Origin: Acidaminococcus hominis
Lineage (GTDB): Bacteria > Bacillota > Negativicutes > Acidaminococcales > Acidaminococcaceae
Direction: 5' to 3' (one strand)
Assembly (NCBI RefSeq): GCF_021044795.1
Contig: NZ_JAJNOP010000011.1
Length of the DNA: 64,000 nt
The position numbers and the translations under genes were made by a program. The notes below the pieces were generated by a model. The model did not search any database and was not told the DNA's origin. It saw only the letters and a list, made by a program, of their open reading frames with translations. Position 1 is the first letter of the stretch; the number at the start of each line of letters is the position of its first letter. Shown one piece after another: positions 37,609 through 47,700 of the stretch.

Positions 37609-37833
37609 ATGAAACCGTATATTAGCTATCAGGGCTACACTGGAAAAGTGGAATTGGATGTTATAACAAGACTGTACATTCTTAACGTCATGGAAATGCA
37701 GGGTGGCATCCATTTTATGGCCCCCAATTACGAAACACTGACGGAAGACTTCTATGATTGGGTAGACGATCTGATGTTAGGCAATGACGAGGAAGACGAT
37801 ACCCTGGAAGATAGGGGACTAAGTTATATGTAA
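37609..37833 (+). CDS. HicB-like small protein, solitary
   Basis: 74 aa. ISYQGYTGKVELDVITRLYI followed by ...FMAPNYETLTEDFYDWVDDL resembles the N-terminal fold of HicB antitoxins (YxGYTGxVE ... F ... VDD). The usual C-terminal DNA-binding part is missing, and an acidic tail (GNDEEDDTLEDRG) takes its place. No HicA toxin gene is adjacent. It may be an orphan antitoxin-like or regulatory protein. It is a single gene between its own promoter and terminator. Confidence 0.6.
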   Translation: MKPYISYQGYTGKVELDVITRLYILNVMEMQGGIHFMAPNYETLTEDFYDWVDDLMLGNDEEDDTLEDRGLSYM

Positions 37834-37843
37834 GCCTCCAAGA

Positions 37844-37876
37844 CCCGGTAAGGTAAATTCCCTGCCGGGCTTTTTT
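37844..37876 (+). terminator. Terminator after HicB-like gene
   Basis: CCCGGTAAGG pairs with CCCTGCCGGG with one mismatch, followed by T6. Confidence 0.75.
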
Positions 37877-37899
37877 ATTTTGTTAGGAGATGGAATGGT

Positions 37900-38568
37900 A
37901 TGGCAACGGAAGGGGAAGCGCCCAGCAGCACGGCGAAAAAGGTCTGGCGGGTGCTGAGTATAGACTTTGACTATTACCTGGATACTACACTGGAAGTCCG
38001 GGATGAGGAATTTCCTCCCGGTGGAGATAATATCCCGCCTCAGGAACTGAAAGCGGAATGGCAGCAAAGCTACCAGGAATACCCGCAGCTGCGGCGTTTG
38101 GGGCTGCGGCACCTGCCTTATGCCTACCATTGCCACGTGCTCCACGCTATCCACCGGGGCAAGGCCTACGTGGCCGACAGCCATGGGGAGATTGTAGAGC
38201 TGCTGAAGCAGATTCCCCGAGCTGAAACCCTGGAATTGACCCATATCGACTTTCATCATGACAATTACGTATCGGCCGGCAGCAAGGTGGACTGCGCCAA
38301 CTGGGTGCATCACCTGCAGCTGCACCGGGATCCGGAGAATACCCACGTAACCTGGATCCGGCGGCTGGACAGTGAAATGGCGTCCCTGTACGGGCCTTTC
38401 CCTTATCCCAATACCACGGATTATCATATTTCCAGTCTATATGATTACGTATTTCTCTGCTTTTCTCCGGAGTGGACGCCGCCCCATCTGCGGGGTGCTT
38501 TCCAGAAGCTGGTTCAGGCAGTCAAACAGCTGCACCCCAGACTGCTAAAATCTGGAGAGAAACTGTAG
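37900..38568 (+). CDS. UPF0489-family protein (arginase-fold-like)
   Basis: 222 aa. LSIDFDYYLDTTLE near 20-33, ADSHGEI, and THIDFHHDNYV near 113-123 are the conserved Asp/His motifs of UPF0489 proteins, which resemble the metal-binding motifs of the arginase/deacetylase fold. An enzymatic role with two metals is likely, but the reaction is unknown. TTAGGAGAT precedes the ATG at suitable spacing. It stands between the HicB-like gene and lexA. Confidence 0.75.
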   Translation: MATEGEAPSSTAKKVWRVLSIDFDYYLDTTLEVRDEEFPPGGDNIPPQELKAEWQQSYQEYPQLRRLGLRHLPYAYHCHVLHAIHRGKAYVADSHGEIVELLKQIPRAETLELTHIDFHHDNYVSAGSKVDCANWVHHLQLHRDPENTHVTWIRRLDSEMASLYGPFPYPNTTDYHISSLYDYVFLCFSPEWTPPHLRGAFQKLVQAVKQLHPRLLKSGEKL

Positions 38569-38711
38569 GGGGCATATTCCCTGAGGAATGGCCACTGGAG
38601 ACAGGAAAGCGGCCCGGCAGCTGAAGGCATCTTGGCCTTGCCCCAGCGCTATGCAGCCTTTGACCGGAACCGCCTGCAAATACTGCCGGTGCCTTGGCGA
38701 AAATTTCAGCA

Positions 38712-38751
38712 AAAAAAGACGTCTCTGGATTTCTTCAGAAACGTCTTTTTT
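38712..38751. terminator. Bidirectional terminator between UPF0489 gene and lexA
   Basis: AAAAAAGACGT / ACGTCTTTTTT stem with an 18-base loop. It can end both converging transcripts. Confidence 0.8.
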
Positions 38752-38765
38752 AATGCAATTGTGCT

Positions 38766-39407
38766 TTACAGAGATCTAAATACCCCAATGACTTTCCCGG
38801 TAATCCGGATGTTGTCCGTACCAATAATGGGAGAATAGGCATCATTTTCCGGCTGGAGGCGAATCTGCTTTAGGTCCCGGAAATACCGTTTGATGGTGGT
38901 TTCTTCGTCATTAATCAGAGCTACCACAATGTCGCCGTTGCTGGCGTAATCCTGCTTGCGGACAAACACGTAGTCGTGGTCATAAATACCGGCATTCTTC
39001 ATGCTGTCGCCTTCGACAACCATCATGAACACATCGTCCCGGCAGCCAATCAGGTCCATGGGGATGGGGTAGGTATCCTCAATATCTTCTACTGCCAGAA
39101 TGGGATCACCGGCGTGGACAGCGCCTACCAATGGCACGGGTACCATATCCTTTTTCCGCCAGCCCAAGTCCTGGGGCATATAAGTACGGGGCTTTTCAGG
39201 GTCCCATTTCAGATAGCCGGCATCTGCCAGCTTTTTCAGGTTATTATGCACAGAAGCGCTGGAAGAAAGACCTACTGCCTGACCAATTTCCCTTACCGAA
39301 GGGGGATAGCCGTTGGAAAAGGTGTAGGTGTTGATATACGTAAGAATCTTGGTCTGTCGATCAGTTAAGGAAGTAAGCTTAGATTCGGAATTGGCTGCAT
39401 TGTTCAT
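38766..39407 (-). CDS. lexA: LexA repressor
   Basis: 213 aa. The winged-helix N-terminus binds the SOS box (YPPSVREIGQAVGLSSSASVH, about 34-54). The autoprotease domain shows the Ala99-Gly100 cleavage bond in AVHAGDP, the catalytic Ser135 in GDSM and Lys173 in TTIKRYF. RecA-nucleoprotein stimulates self-cleavage and lifts repression after DNA damage. AAAGGAGAT precedes the ATG. Upstream lies a near-perfect LexA box overlapping its own promoter, so it is autoregulated. Confidence 0.96.
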   Translation of the reverse strand: MNNAANSESKLTSLTDRQTKILTYINTYTFSNGYPPSVREIGQAVGLSSSASVHNNLKKLADAGYLKWDPEKPRTYMPQDLGWRKKDMVPVPLVGAVHAGDPILAVEDIEDTYPIPMDLIGCRDDVFMMVVEGDSMKNAGIYDHDYVFVRKQDYASNGDIVVALINDEETTIKRYFRDLKQIRLQPENDAYSPIIGTDNIRITGKVIGVFRSL

Positions 39408-39478
39408 AGACAGATCTCCTTTACCCCCAAAATCCGCTTTTGGGATATTATTATCGAATATAGGTTGCTACTAGCCTT

Positions 39479-39507
39479 AGTATACCAAGCTTATCCCAAA
39501 AAATCAA
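39479..39507 (-). promoter_or_regulatory. lexA promoter
   Basis: On the minus strand TTGATT and TATACT are 17 bases apart, with a TGG extension before the -10. Confidence 0.7.
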
Positions 39508-39518
39508 ACAAATGTTTG
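39505..39518. promoter_or_regulatory. LexA (SOS) box
   Basis: CAAACAAATGTTTG matches the Firmicute consensus CGAACRNRYGTTYG at 13 of 14 positions and is a perfect palindrome around AA. It overlaps the -35 of lexA. Confidence 0.88.
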
Positions 39519-40863
39519 CAAAAAGCGCAATAAAGCCTCAATTTTGCACAAAACGAACAGGAAAAGTGGAAACAAGCACAATCGATATATTATCGATATA
39601 TTGTGGTAGGGCTGAAATGGTTTGAAACGTCCAAATTTGCGATTTGACGAGATTTAAGTGAAAGTACAATAACTTACTCAACTTACTCACGCAGAATTGG
39701 AAAAAACGATTCTAAAGCCATTTAACGCATGAAAAATCAGCCGGGAAAAGGAAAAAAGTAAGGTGTACGCTGAGAACTCAAAAAAAGTAAACTGGTATCC
39801 TAGCAGAGCACCCGAAAACACTGGGTGCAAGCTGCAGAACAGCAAAAATGGCTAAAGCAGCAGACTGGCATCCAGATAAACAGTTGAAGTCACACCAAAA
39901 AAAGGAAGTTTATGGCACGGTAAAAGCCGATTGTCCAACGTGAAAACCAGCAGCGGCAGTATGGCGAACATCATTTAAAAATGCTTGCGAACCGGATTTG
40001 TAAGGGAGTTGTAAATTTCTGAAAAAAATCAAGAAAAATTTTACGTCCTATAATATATATTATGTTAAATAGTGTGGAAAAAATTTAACAAAGGGTAAGT
40101 TCCTGGCTTGCCAACCGTTAAAAAGTCATACTATTGGCGCCAGCCCAGGCGCTGCCAGTGTTTGCAGGCTTTATTTTTTCGGCAAAGTGCTTTCTGGTCC
40201 TACAAACCTATTGCTTTCAGGTCCATTTAACGGTATTTTCCTTTTTAGCTTCGGGCTTTATTATCTATACCATAATTATATACGTATAGATATATGCAGG
40301 ACCTTTGCGTTGCTTTTCTATGACGCAGCTTTTTGTAGTTTTTACCTTTTACGTTTCCTACTTTTTCGTTTGGCCCCCGTGAGTATGTGTAGCCGATGCT
40401 GCCACTGGGCTTTTGCGCTGCTTTAAATCTATTCCTTTAACAGTACTGTCCTACAGAATATCCCTCTTTTTTATGGAGTTGCGCTTGGTTTTAAATTTAT
40501 CTTTTCACATTTGCTATTTTACCTTATTGGTTTTTATCCTACTGCTGGCAGTATTGCTCCCTTATTTGGGCGAAAGATTGCCTTTTCAAAGCTGTAGTTC
40601 TATTTCGTCCTGATAATCACTACATATGGTAGCATAATTCCTGCTTTTCCGTCATAATACTGCTATATATGCTATGACCGCCAAATTTCGTTTCTGAGGC
40701 GTTTTTTTAAGGGGGTGCATATACTTTTATATAGGCCATTTTGCATCTAAAATGATTTCAGCCCCATTTTGGAAGCAATTTTCCAAAATGAGACTGTAGA
40801 ATGGCGAACAGGTGAAAACCGGTCAGCTGATTACGCAATTTAGCTAGGTTATTTAGTTGAATC
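39519..40863. other. 1.3-kb AT-rich region without supported genes
   Basis: No reading frame has a ribosome site plus protein-like composition. The left half (to about 40,080) is A-rich on the plus strand with short direct repeats (AACTTACTC twice at 39671-39690; ACTGGYATCC twice near 39,790 and 39,865). The right half (about 40,160-40,620) is T-rich. A palindrome ATAATATATATTAT lies near 40,051. GC content is visibly lower than in the neighbours. Confidence 0.5.
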
Positions 40864-41402
40864 CTATAGACGTTTTCCCAGTTGGTAGGCATCTTGTATA
40901 AAATGGCTATGCTTGGTCATAAAGGGCGTGCCGCAGCCCGTGCCCAAAATCATGCCTTGGTCTGCAAAGCCGCAATATTTTACCAGCGTTTGGTAGTGGA
41001 CCCGCAGGGCCTCAAAGGTCCAAGAATCATCATTCCAGGCAACGGTTAGGAGGGCCGATTTCAAATGGGCGGAATGGAGTGAAGAATTGAAGGAGCAAAA
41101 ACGGTCAACAATGCTCTTTACTTTAGCTGAGCCGTCATGCCAAAATAATAAAGGGGAGTGGCCAAAACCAACATATCGGAAGCTAAAATTTGCTGTTTTA
41201 ACTGGGGCATACCATCTTTTTGCACACAGGGGCCTTCGTAGCCGCAGGCTAGACAGCCGGTGCAGGGATGGACCTGGGCGTGGGCTGCATCAATGACGTG
41301 AACCCGGTGTCCTGCCTCCTCTGCTCCCCTTTTGAAACTTTCCACTAACAGGTGGGTGGAACCATTTTGGTTGGGACTGCCCATTAATACGGTAATATCC
41401 AT
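40864..41402 (-). pseudogene. Flavodoxin-family NAD(P)H/FMN oxidoreductase, frameshifted
   Basis: The N-terminal part (41402 down to 41118) reads MDITVLMGSPNQNGSTHLLV with the FMN-loop SPNxNGST, then CTGCLACGYEGPC and ATPLYYFGMTAQLK before a stop. The rest of the family (SIVDRFCSFNSS..., SALLTVAWNDDSWTFEALR) continues in another frame to 40864. The break is a tandem duplication of five bases (CTTTA CTTTA at 41116-41125 on the plus strand). Removing one copy restores an intact ~178-aa protein. Two cysteine pairs near 45-60 are typical of this iron-sulfur-flavoprotein-like group. The gene is probably inactive now. Confidence 0.85.
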
Positions 41403-41429
41403 TTCACTCGCTTCTTTCCATTAATTAAT

Positions 41430-41459
41430 CGAATAATTAATCGAACAATTAATTATTCG
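41430..41459. promoter_or_regulatory. Operator-like inverted repeat upstream of flavodoxin pseudogene
   Basis: CGAATAATTAAT and ATTAATTATTCG form a perfect 12-bp inverted repeat with a 6-base spacer, 28 bases before the pseudogene start. Its symmetry suggests a dimeric repressor site (MarR or HxlR type are guesses). Confidence 0.55.
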
Positions 41460-41490
41460 GTGTGCTGCTGCGCTTCTTGCCCCTGCAAAC

Positions 41491-41892
41491 CTAATCGTGC
41501 CACTGATAGCCGCAGTGCCTACAGGTATACCGCAGCCGGTTGGAATGGTGCTTTCCTGCAATCAGCCCTAAAGGTCCAATGAGCAGCGCCCCCACTACCC
41601 CCTTCACCAGGCTGTAGCCCTTCTTATCAATATAAATATCTGTAGAATGGCAATTGGGACAATGGAGCCACCCTCTGTCCACAATCACTTCTACTCGGCT
41701 GGGCTGCACTGTAGGCAGTTCCTGGTCCTGGCGTGCAGGCCTGGCCGCAGGATCTATCATATATACAGAGTCTGCGGGCAGAGCCAGCGTTTCAGTTTCT
41801 GTTTTGGGTCCGGCGCCTTTAACAGGTGCTCCGCACTGACTGCAAAACTGCGCCCCTGCAGCCAGCTTTGCCCCACAATGGGTACAAAACAT
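41491..41892 (-). CDS. Double zinc-ribbon protein
   Basis: 133 aa. The N-terminus MFCTHCGAKLAAGAQFCSQC carries two CxxC knuckles of a zinc-ribbon domain. A Pro/Thr-rich linker follows (about 25-70). The C-terminal half has CPNCHSTDIYIDKKGYSL, a hydrophobic stretch VKGVVGALLIGPLGLIAG and a final CRHCGY pair, so a second ribbon is interrupted by a probable membrane hairpin. GGGAGGG precedes the ATG. The function is unknown. Confidence 0.75.
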   Translation of the reverse strand: MFCTHCGAKLAAGAQFCSQCGAPVKGAGPKTETETLALPADSVYMIDPAARPARQDQELPTVQPSRVEVIVDRGWLHCPNCHSTDIYIDKKGYSLVKGVVGALLIGPLGLIAGKHHSNRLRYTCRHCGYQWHD

Positions 41893-42032
41893 CCCTATCC
41901 CTCCCCTTCGTAGCCGCAGGAAACTTGTACCTTCCTGCGTTACTGGTACATTACAGTTTTATCTTAGCACACTGGCCAGAGCCTGTCACGGGAAAGAAAG
42001 GCAGAACGGAAAAAGAATTGGAGCTTGCACAA

Positions 42033-42067
42033 GAAAGCAGGAACCGAGGCTTCTCCGATTCCTGCTT
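42033..42067 (-). terminator. Probable terminator after malolactic-type enzyme
   Basis: GAAGCAGGAATCGG / TCGGTTCCTGCTTTC forms a long stem on the minus strand. The following T run is interrupted. Confidence 0.55.
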
Positions 42068-42099
42068 CGTTTATCTAAAGGGCAATCCCTTTGTGCTCT

Positions 42100-43722
42100 T
42101 TAGTACTCCGGTGTCCAAAGAATCTTGGCCACAGCCTCTTTGGCATCTAAAATGCCTTTGGATGCCAGCCCCTGTTTGATGGCGCAGTCTGCTACCGCTT
42201 CGGCTACGGCTTGGGTGAAGGTTCTCAGATGGGCTACCGGCGGAAGCACAGCAGCCCCTTCCTGTCCTGCGTCCACAAATTGGGTCAGGGCATGAGCCGC
42301 AGCAGAAATCATTTCCTCCGATACCCGGGACGCACCGGCGGCAATGCTGCCCATTCCCAGGCCGGGGTAGATTAACGCATTGTTGGCTTGGCCAATGTGG
42401 TAGGAAATGCCCTTATAGGTAATGGGTTCTACTGGAATCCCTGTGCCAATGAGCGCTTTTCCGTCAGACCAAGCCAGCAGATCCTGGGCAGAGGCCTCGG
42501 CCAGCTGGGTAGGATTGCTCAAGGGGAAAATAATGGGCCGGTCACACCAGGACAGCATGGCTTCCACAATCTCTTTCGTAAAGGTCTTGGGCGTAGTGGA
42601 CGTGCCTACCAGAATGGTGGGCTTGGCAGCTATCACGGCACCCTGTAGAGTTGAAGTGTCCTGACCGGCAAATTCGTCCCGTTTTCTGGCAAAAGGCCGC
42701 TGTTCCGGCGTCAGGTCTTCCATATCGTCAAACAGAAGGCCCTGCTTATCTACCATATAGAAATGCTTTTTGGCTTCTTCTTCCGAGAGCCCTTCCTTAA
42801 CCATTTCCTGGCAGATTTGGGCTGTGATGCCAGCGCCTGCTGTACCAGCGCCAAAGCACATGTAGCGTTGGTCCGTCAGCTTTTCTCCGGTAATCTTCAT
42901 GGCACCCAAAAGTCCGGACAGGGTAATAATCCCCGTCCCTTGGCAGTCATCGTTAAAGACCGGGTAGGAGTTCCGATACCGGTTCAGCAGTTTGGCTGCA
43001 TGTTCCCGTCCGAAATCCTCAAAGTGGAGATAGACCCCGGGAAACAGCTTTTCTACGGCGGCTACAAACGCATCCACAAAGGCCAGATAGGCGTCGCCCC
43101 GCACCCGTTTGTGCCGGGCACCCAGGTATAAGGGATCCTGCAGCAGACTCTCCCGGTCCGTTCCGCAGTCCAAAACCACAGGCAGAACATATTCTGGATT
43201 GATGCCCGCCGCATTATAGACCATCAGCTTGCCTACGGAAATATCCACCCCGTTGATGCCCCAGTCACCAATGCCCAAAATGGCCTCCGCATCGGTACAA
43301 ACAATCAGCTGGATTTTGCGGTTATCGGCTGCCCGTTTCAAAATCCCCTCTATAGCCTCCGGCTGCTCCAGGGATAAAAAGGCAGCTTTTTGGGCCGTTA
43401 CGTACTTTTCGCTATAGGTTTCAATGCTTTCAGCAATCACCGGATCGTAGACAATGGGCATCCATTCTTCCAAATGCTGGGTGAAGGCGTAGAAAAACAG
43501 CCGCCGATTGGTGTTGAACACCTCCATCAAGTAATTTCGCTTTTCCAGATTGTTGGTCTTTTGAGAAAAATAGGCATAAACCCGTGCTGCCTGCTGGTCA
43601 ATAGTTTCCACTACCGGTGGCAGGAGCCCGGAAATCCCGGCCTTTTCCCGTTCTTCCAGAGAAAAAGCAGTGCCCTTATTGAGAAACGGATCCCGCAGTA
43701 AGGCAAATCCAGATTTTGTCAT
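42100..43722 (-). CDS. mleA: Malolactic enzyme / NAD-dependent malic enzyme
   Basis: 540 aa from ATG 43722, which has AAAGGAGTC upstream; the frame is open further 5' without support. The pattern TDAEAILGIGDWGINGVDIS, then GKLMVY, FNDDCQGTGI, GAGTAGAGI (NAD site) and the end ...LWTPEY agree over the full length with lactic-acid-bacterial malolactic enzymes rather than with the shorter malic enzymes. Such an enzyme turns malate into lactate and CO2 with bound NAD and Mn. Malic enzyme activity (pyruvate product) remains possible. No malate permease is adjacent, and the gene is a single transcription unit. Confidence 0.82.
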   Translation of the reverse strand: MTKSGFALLRDPFLNKGTAFSLEEREKAGISGLLPPVVETIDQQAARVYAYFSQKTNNLEKRNYLMEVFNTNRRLFFYAFTQHLEEWMPIVYDPVIAESIETYSEKYVTAQKAAFLSLEQPEAIEGILKRAADNRKIQLIVCTDAEAILGIGDWGINGVDISVGKLMVYNAAGINPEYVLPVVLDCGTDRESLLQDPLYLGARHKRVRGDAYLAFVDAFVAAVEKLFPGVYLHFEDFGREHAAKLLNRYRNSYPVFNDDCQGTGIITLSGLLGAMKITGEKLTDQRYMCFGAGTAGAGITAQICQEMVKEGLSEEEAKKHFYMVDKQGLLFDDMEDLTPEQRPFARKRDEFAGQDTSTLQGAVIAAKPTILVGTSTTPKTFTKEIVEAMLSWCDRPIIFPLSNPTQLAEASAQDLLAWSDGKALIGTGIPVEPITYKGISYHIGQANNALIYPGLGMGSIAAGASRVSEEMISAAAHALTQFVDAGQEGAAVLPPVAHLRTFTQAVAEAVADCAIKQGLASKGILDAKEAVAKILWTPEY

Positions 43723-43870
43723 AATAAGACTCCTTTCGAAAGCAGAACAAAGAACGAATATCCATAACATGTTAGTATATAAATCATCTCTATAGCCATT
43801 ATAAGGCAAACTGAAGAATTTGTCATATACAAACAGGCCTCTAGAATCTGTGCAGGTTCTAGCGGTGCTG

Positions 43871-44640
43871 TAGAAAACTATGTATCGGATTTTTGGTCGA
43901 CGTTCTCAACGGGTGTAGTGCAGACATCCTACTTTTGAACCCCATCCCGGCATTGCCGTGGGCAATGCCACCCTTCCCCTTTACCTGTTCGCATAGCGAA
44001 CAGGTAAGGAGACGGCAAACCAAACTTCCTCAGTCAGTCCTGCGGACTGACTGCCCCTTCACGCTTGAAGGGGCCATTCTTAGGCCTATACGAGTCATGT
44101 GCTAAACGGGTATAGAGATGGAATTACGGGGTATGTAAATACTAGTACGACCTTTCTATATCACTTGACTAGTAGAGGTCTAGAACGCTTCCTGCAAGCG
44201 TGCAGGAAGTGTCGCCGACCGGCGACGATAGAAGTTCACCACATATTGCGGCCTCTGGCCGCTGCCTTCCACTTACCAGTGCGTTGCTCGGCACGCACTG
44301 GAGAAGGGGAAGGTCGGTCACGCCCATGTACCAAACCGTGACCGGGATGGGGTTCCGGCCCAAGCGGCCGCAGAGCGGATATATATTCTGAAAAACACCT
44401 CTACGCTTTCGTAGAAAGCGTAGTACGTCGTCAATTTTCTTCAGCACTACCTGTCAGCCCCCCACCCAATCCCCGATTCTGCGCAAAAACATTCTCATGT
44501 CTCCAATTTAGCGGTGAAGGCTCATTCTACGGCGCTGGCGCCGCTATATATTCTGAAAAACACCTCTACGCTTTCGTAGAAAGCGTAGTACGTCGTCAAT
44601 TTTCTTCAGCACTACCTGTCAGCCCCCACCCAATCCCCCG
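43871..44640. repeat. Mosaic palindromic repeat cluster between mleA and autotransporter
   Basis: It begins with the 51-base core GGTCGACGTTCTC...GAACCCCAT (43895-43945). Hairpins GGCATTGCC/GGCAATGCC, CCTGTTCGC/GCGAACAGG and CAGTCAGTC/GACTGACTG follow. From about 44,160 to 44,360 a second unit is inverted (its core reads on the minus strand). A 95-base block is then repeated in tandem (44381-44475 and 44546-44640). No protein-coding gene is supported. Confidence 0.8.
44381..44640. repeat. Tandem 95-bp duplication with perfect hairpin
   Basis: Two almost identical blocks 165 bases apart start at ATATATTCTG and contain CTACGCTTTC-GTA-GAAAGCGTAG (44401-44423; 44566-44588). A third copy at 57801-57896 has the stem changed on both sides (ACAGTTTC/GAAACTGT). 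Confidence 0.85.
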
Positions 44641-44650
44641 ATTTCACACA

Positions 44651-44699
44651 AAAAAGCATTCCGCCAAAAGTTCCATTCTTCTGGCGGAATGCTTTTTTT
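44651..44699. terminator. Terminator of autotransporter 44713-48399
   Basis: AAAAAGCATTCCGCC / GGCGGAATGCTTTTT stem. On the minus strand it directly follows the gene. The same hairpin occurs at 57906-57954. Confidence 0.88.
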
Positions 44700-44712
44700 A
44701 CCTTTTTCACAT

Positions 44713-47700
44713 TTACATTCTCCGTGTAATGGTCACCCCATATGTGAACCCTCTTTGCACGCCGCTCCACCCGGTGACTCTCACATCCGCACCCCAGGGG
44801 TTCTCTTTGGTGGCCTTGCTCTGCCACCCCAGTTCCACAAAACCGCTGGAGCCCTGGACGCTGGGCGCCGGGGTGCTGAAATCCCGGTACTGGGCTCTGG
44901 CTTCTCCGTCGAATTCATAGTCCCAGCCAAGGCCAGCATAGAGGGTATCCTGGGCTCCCTGATGCCGTGTCCAGCGCAGCCCCAGCCGGCTGCGGTAGGA
45001 ATCCACGCTGTCCAGGTGGTACGTTCCGCCGCCCAGGCCGCTGTATATCCTCGTGGTGTCACTGCCCAAATGGGTCCAGTAAAGCTTACCATAGTAATCA
45101 AAATCATTTCGTCCACGGGTGACCACCTTCCCCAGGCCCAGGTGGGCCGCCACATAACTGGAGCCCGTAGCATAGGAAGCCTGGTGGCCCGCCAACAGAC
45201 CCCGGAAGTCCCCGGACAGATACCCTGCCCGGACCATTCCTTCGTAGTGCGCTCCATTAGACAGATCCCGGCGCAGCAGCAGCCCCCCGCCTATATAGTG
45301 CTGGCCCCCATCGCTCCGGGCCCCGCTGTCCAAATGGGCTGTGTAGTTCCCGTTGCCGTATTCCGCAAAGGGCATAACGGTATCCGTGTGGTTCCCTGCA
45401 ACAACCCGTTTCACGAAGCCCAGCTCTGTACTAATCCCCTGGCTGTCCACGTAGGAGCCGGTAGCGTAGCGCAGGTCGTGGCCTCCCACTACCGCATACG
45501 GAGTGAATTTGGCCTTTACCGAATGGTCTTCCAGCCAGGCCGCTTCGTAGGCCGCCACTGCCGAGGCGTAGCCATGATTGGACGCCAGGTCGGACGCATT
45601 CACCAGCTGACTGATGGCCGCCTCCCTCTGCTCGGGAATCAATTTGGTGTCCGGGTTCAGGGTGCCTTTATCACCGGCAGGGATGTACAGGACAATGGTA
45701 TTGGGGTCCTGTTCTTTAATGAGAACTTTGTGCTGTACAAAGCCGGGATCCGTGACCACGTCTTTGCCGGTGATCATGCTGTAGGTGGTGCCGGTGGTAT
45801 TGATGGTATTGGCATCGTGGAGCAGGTTGATGACCTGGCCGGGGCTCAGTTTCACACTGTCGTCAATGCCGCCGTTCACTGCTGCTCCAGCCACATCCGC
45901 CGTATTGGTCACTTCTAGCATGGTCTCTCCAGGAACGGTGCCGGCCGGCACGTAGAAGTTCAGGGTCTGGAAGTAGTCCAGGTTTTTGACAGTCTGGTCT
46001 TTGGTGTAGAAGTTCAAGGTGTTGCCGGTGCTTTCGAGTTCGCTATAGCCGCCGTAAAGGTCCATTTCCGGATTCAGGGTGCCACCCAGGATATTGACGG
46101 TGTTGTCATCGGCTGCGCCGCCTTCCGACTCGCCGCCATAGATTCCGGTATCAAGGGTTCCGCCAGAGAAATTAACAGTGTTGCTGTTGGCGTTTCCGCT
46201 TTTTTCATCATTATACGTTGCAGCATACCCGCCTATGACATTACCCGAAACTTCACCGCCGCTGATGGTGACTGTATTGGAAGCAGCATCACCGCCCATT
46301 GTATAGCCTCCTGTCACGCCGAAAGGTATGCCTTGCTGGGTCGTTCCTGCCGTACCACCGGAAAGTATGACTTTATTTCCTGATACATTGTCGCCCGTAA
46401 CCATTGCACCTATAGTGATTCCGGCATCACCGCCCGTGATAATTACCGTATTGTTCGTTGCGGAAACTCCGGACACTCCGCCGAAAGTCCTGGTGGACGT
46501 ACCGCCATTCATTTCGACAGTATTATTGATGGAACCAAAGGTACCATCCGAACTGCCCACAGTATTTCCACCAATCAGACTTTCTGTAGTACCGCCATTG
46601 AAAATGACTTTATTGTCTTTTACCCCGGTCAGGCCTATACCGCCTGTAACGCTAGTAAGCTTGCCCGTCCCTGTAGTATCAATCGTGACTGTATTGCCGG
46701 AAGCGGAATTCCTAGTGGATTCACCGCCAATAATTGAACCAGTAACATTTCCGGATAATAGGGTAACGGTATTGTTATCGGCGGGATTCGACAACTCCGC
46801 CTCACTCCCCGAGGAATATCCCCCATAGATATCACTGGTCAGGTCACCGCCTTTGATTGTGACCGTATTGGAAACGGCGTTGCCACCCGCCGCATACCCG
46901 CCATAGATGGTGTTTTTAGCGTCCGAAGCCCCAATGGTGCCACCTTCAAGGGTGACGGAGTTATCTGTGGCGTCGCCGCTTGGCGTATTGCCGCCGTAGA
47001 CGTTGTTATTGATTGTGCCGCTTTCAATAGTGACGGCGTTGCCTGTGACATCGCCGGTTCCTGTAAAGCCGCTATTCTCATTATGCTCCCCGATATTGGC
47101 GCCATAAATGACCCCGGTAACCGTCGCGCCCGATACTTTGACGGTATTTCCTGAAGCATTGCCCTTGACCGCGGTGCCGCCGAAAACATTATTTTGGAAG
47201 GTGCCGCTGTCGAGGGTGACGGCGTTGCCGGTGGCGTCGCCATAAGCGGTGTAGCCGCCGTAGACTTCGCCGGGAAGGGTCACGTCCGAAATTTTGACGG
47301 TGTTTTGGATGGCAGCACCGGCCAGTGAACCGTTATAATTAGCCTCAACCTTCCCGCCGTACACATTGCCAGAAACGGCTGCTGTGCCGCTGAGTTCTAC
47401 GCTATTGCCGGTTACATCTTGCGAATAGGAACCATAACCGTCAGTATACCCGCCTATTACGTCTTTGCTGACACTGCCGGCGGAGATTTTGACACTATTG
47501 CCCTTAACATTGCTGCCTGCAAAGGACAGGCCGCCATATACGGTACCGTTTACGACAGCGGTGCCGCTCATTTCTACACTGTTGCTGGTTACGGAACCGT
47601 CATAGTTACCATAATACCCTCCTGCAACTATAGCATTGGAATCAGCATTGCCTATTGTGCCGCCCGTAAGAATCACTTTGTTGTTTGACAATGATCCTAT

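Noticed and set aside
40187..40613. Two short hydrophobic frames in the T-rich stretch
   Set aside because: Their Phe/Leu/Ser content follows from T-rich DNA; no ribosome sites.
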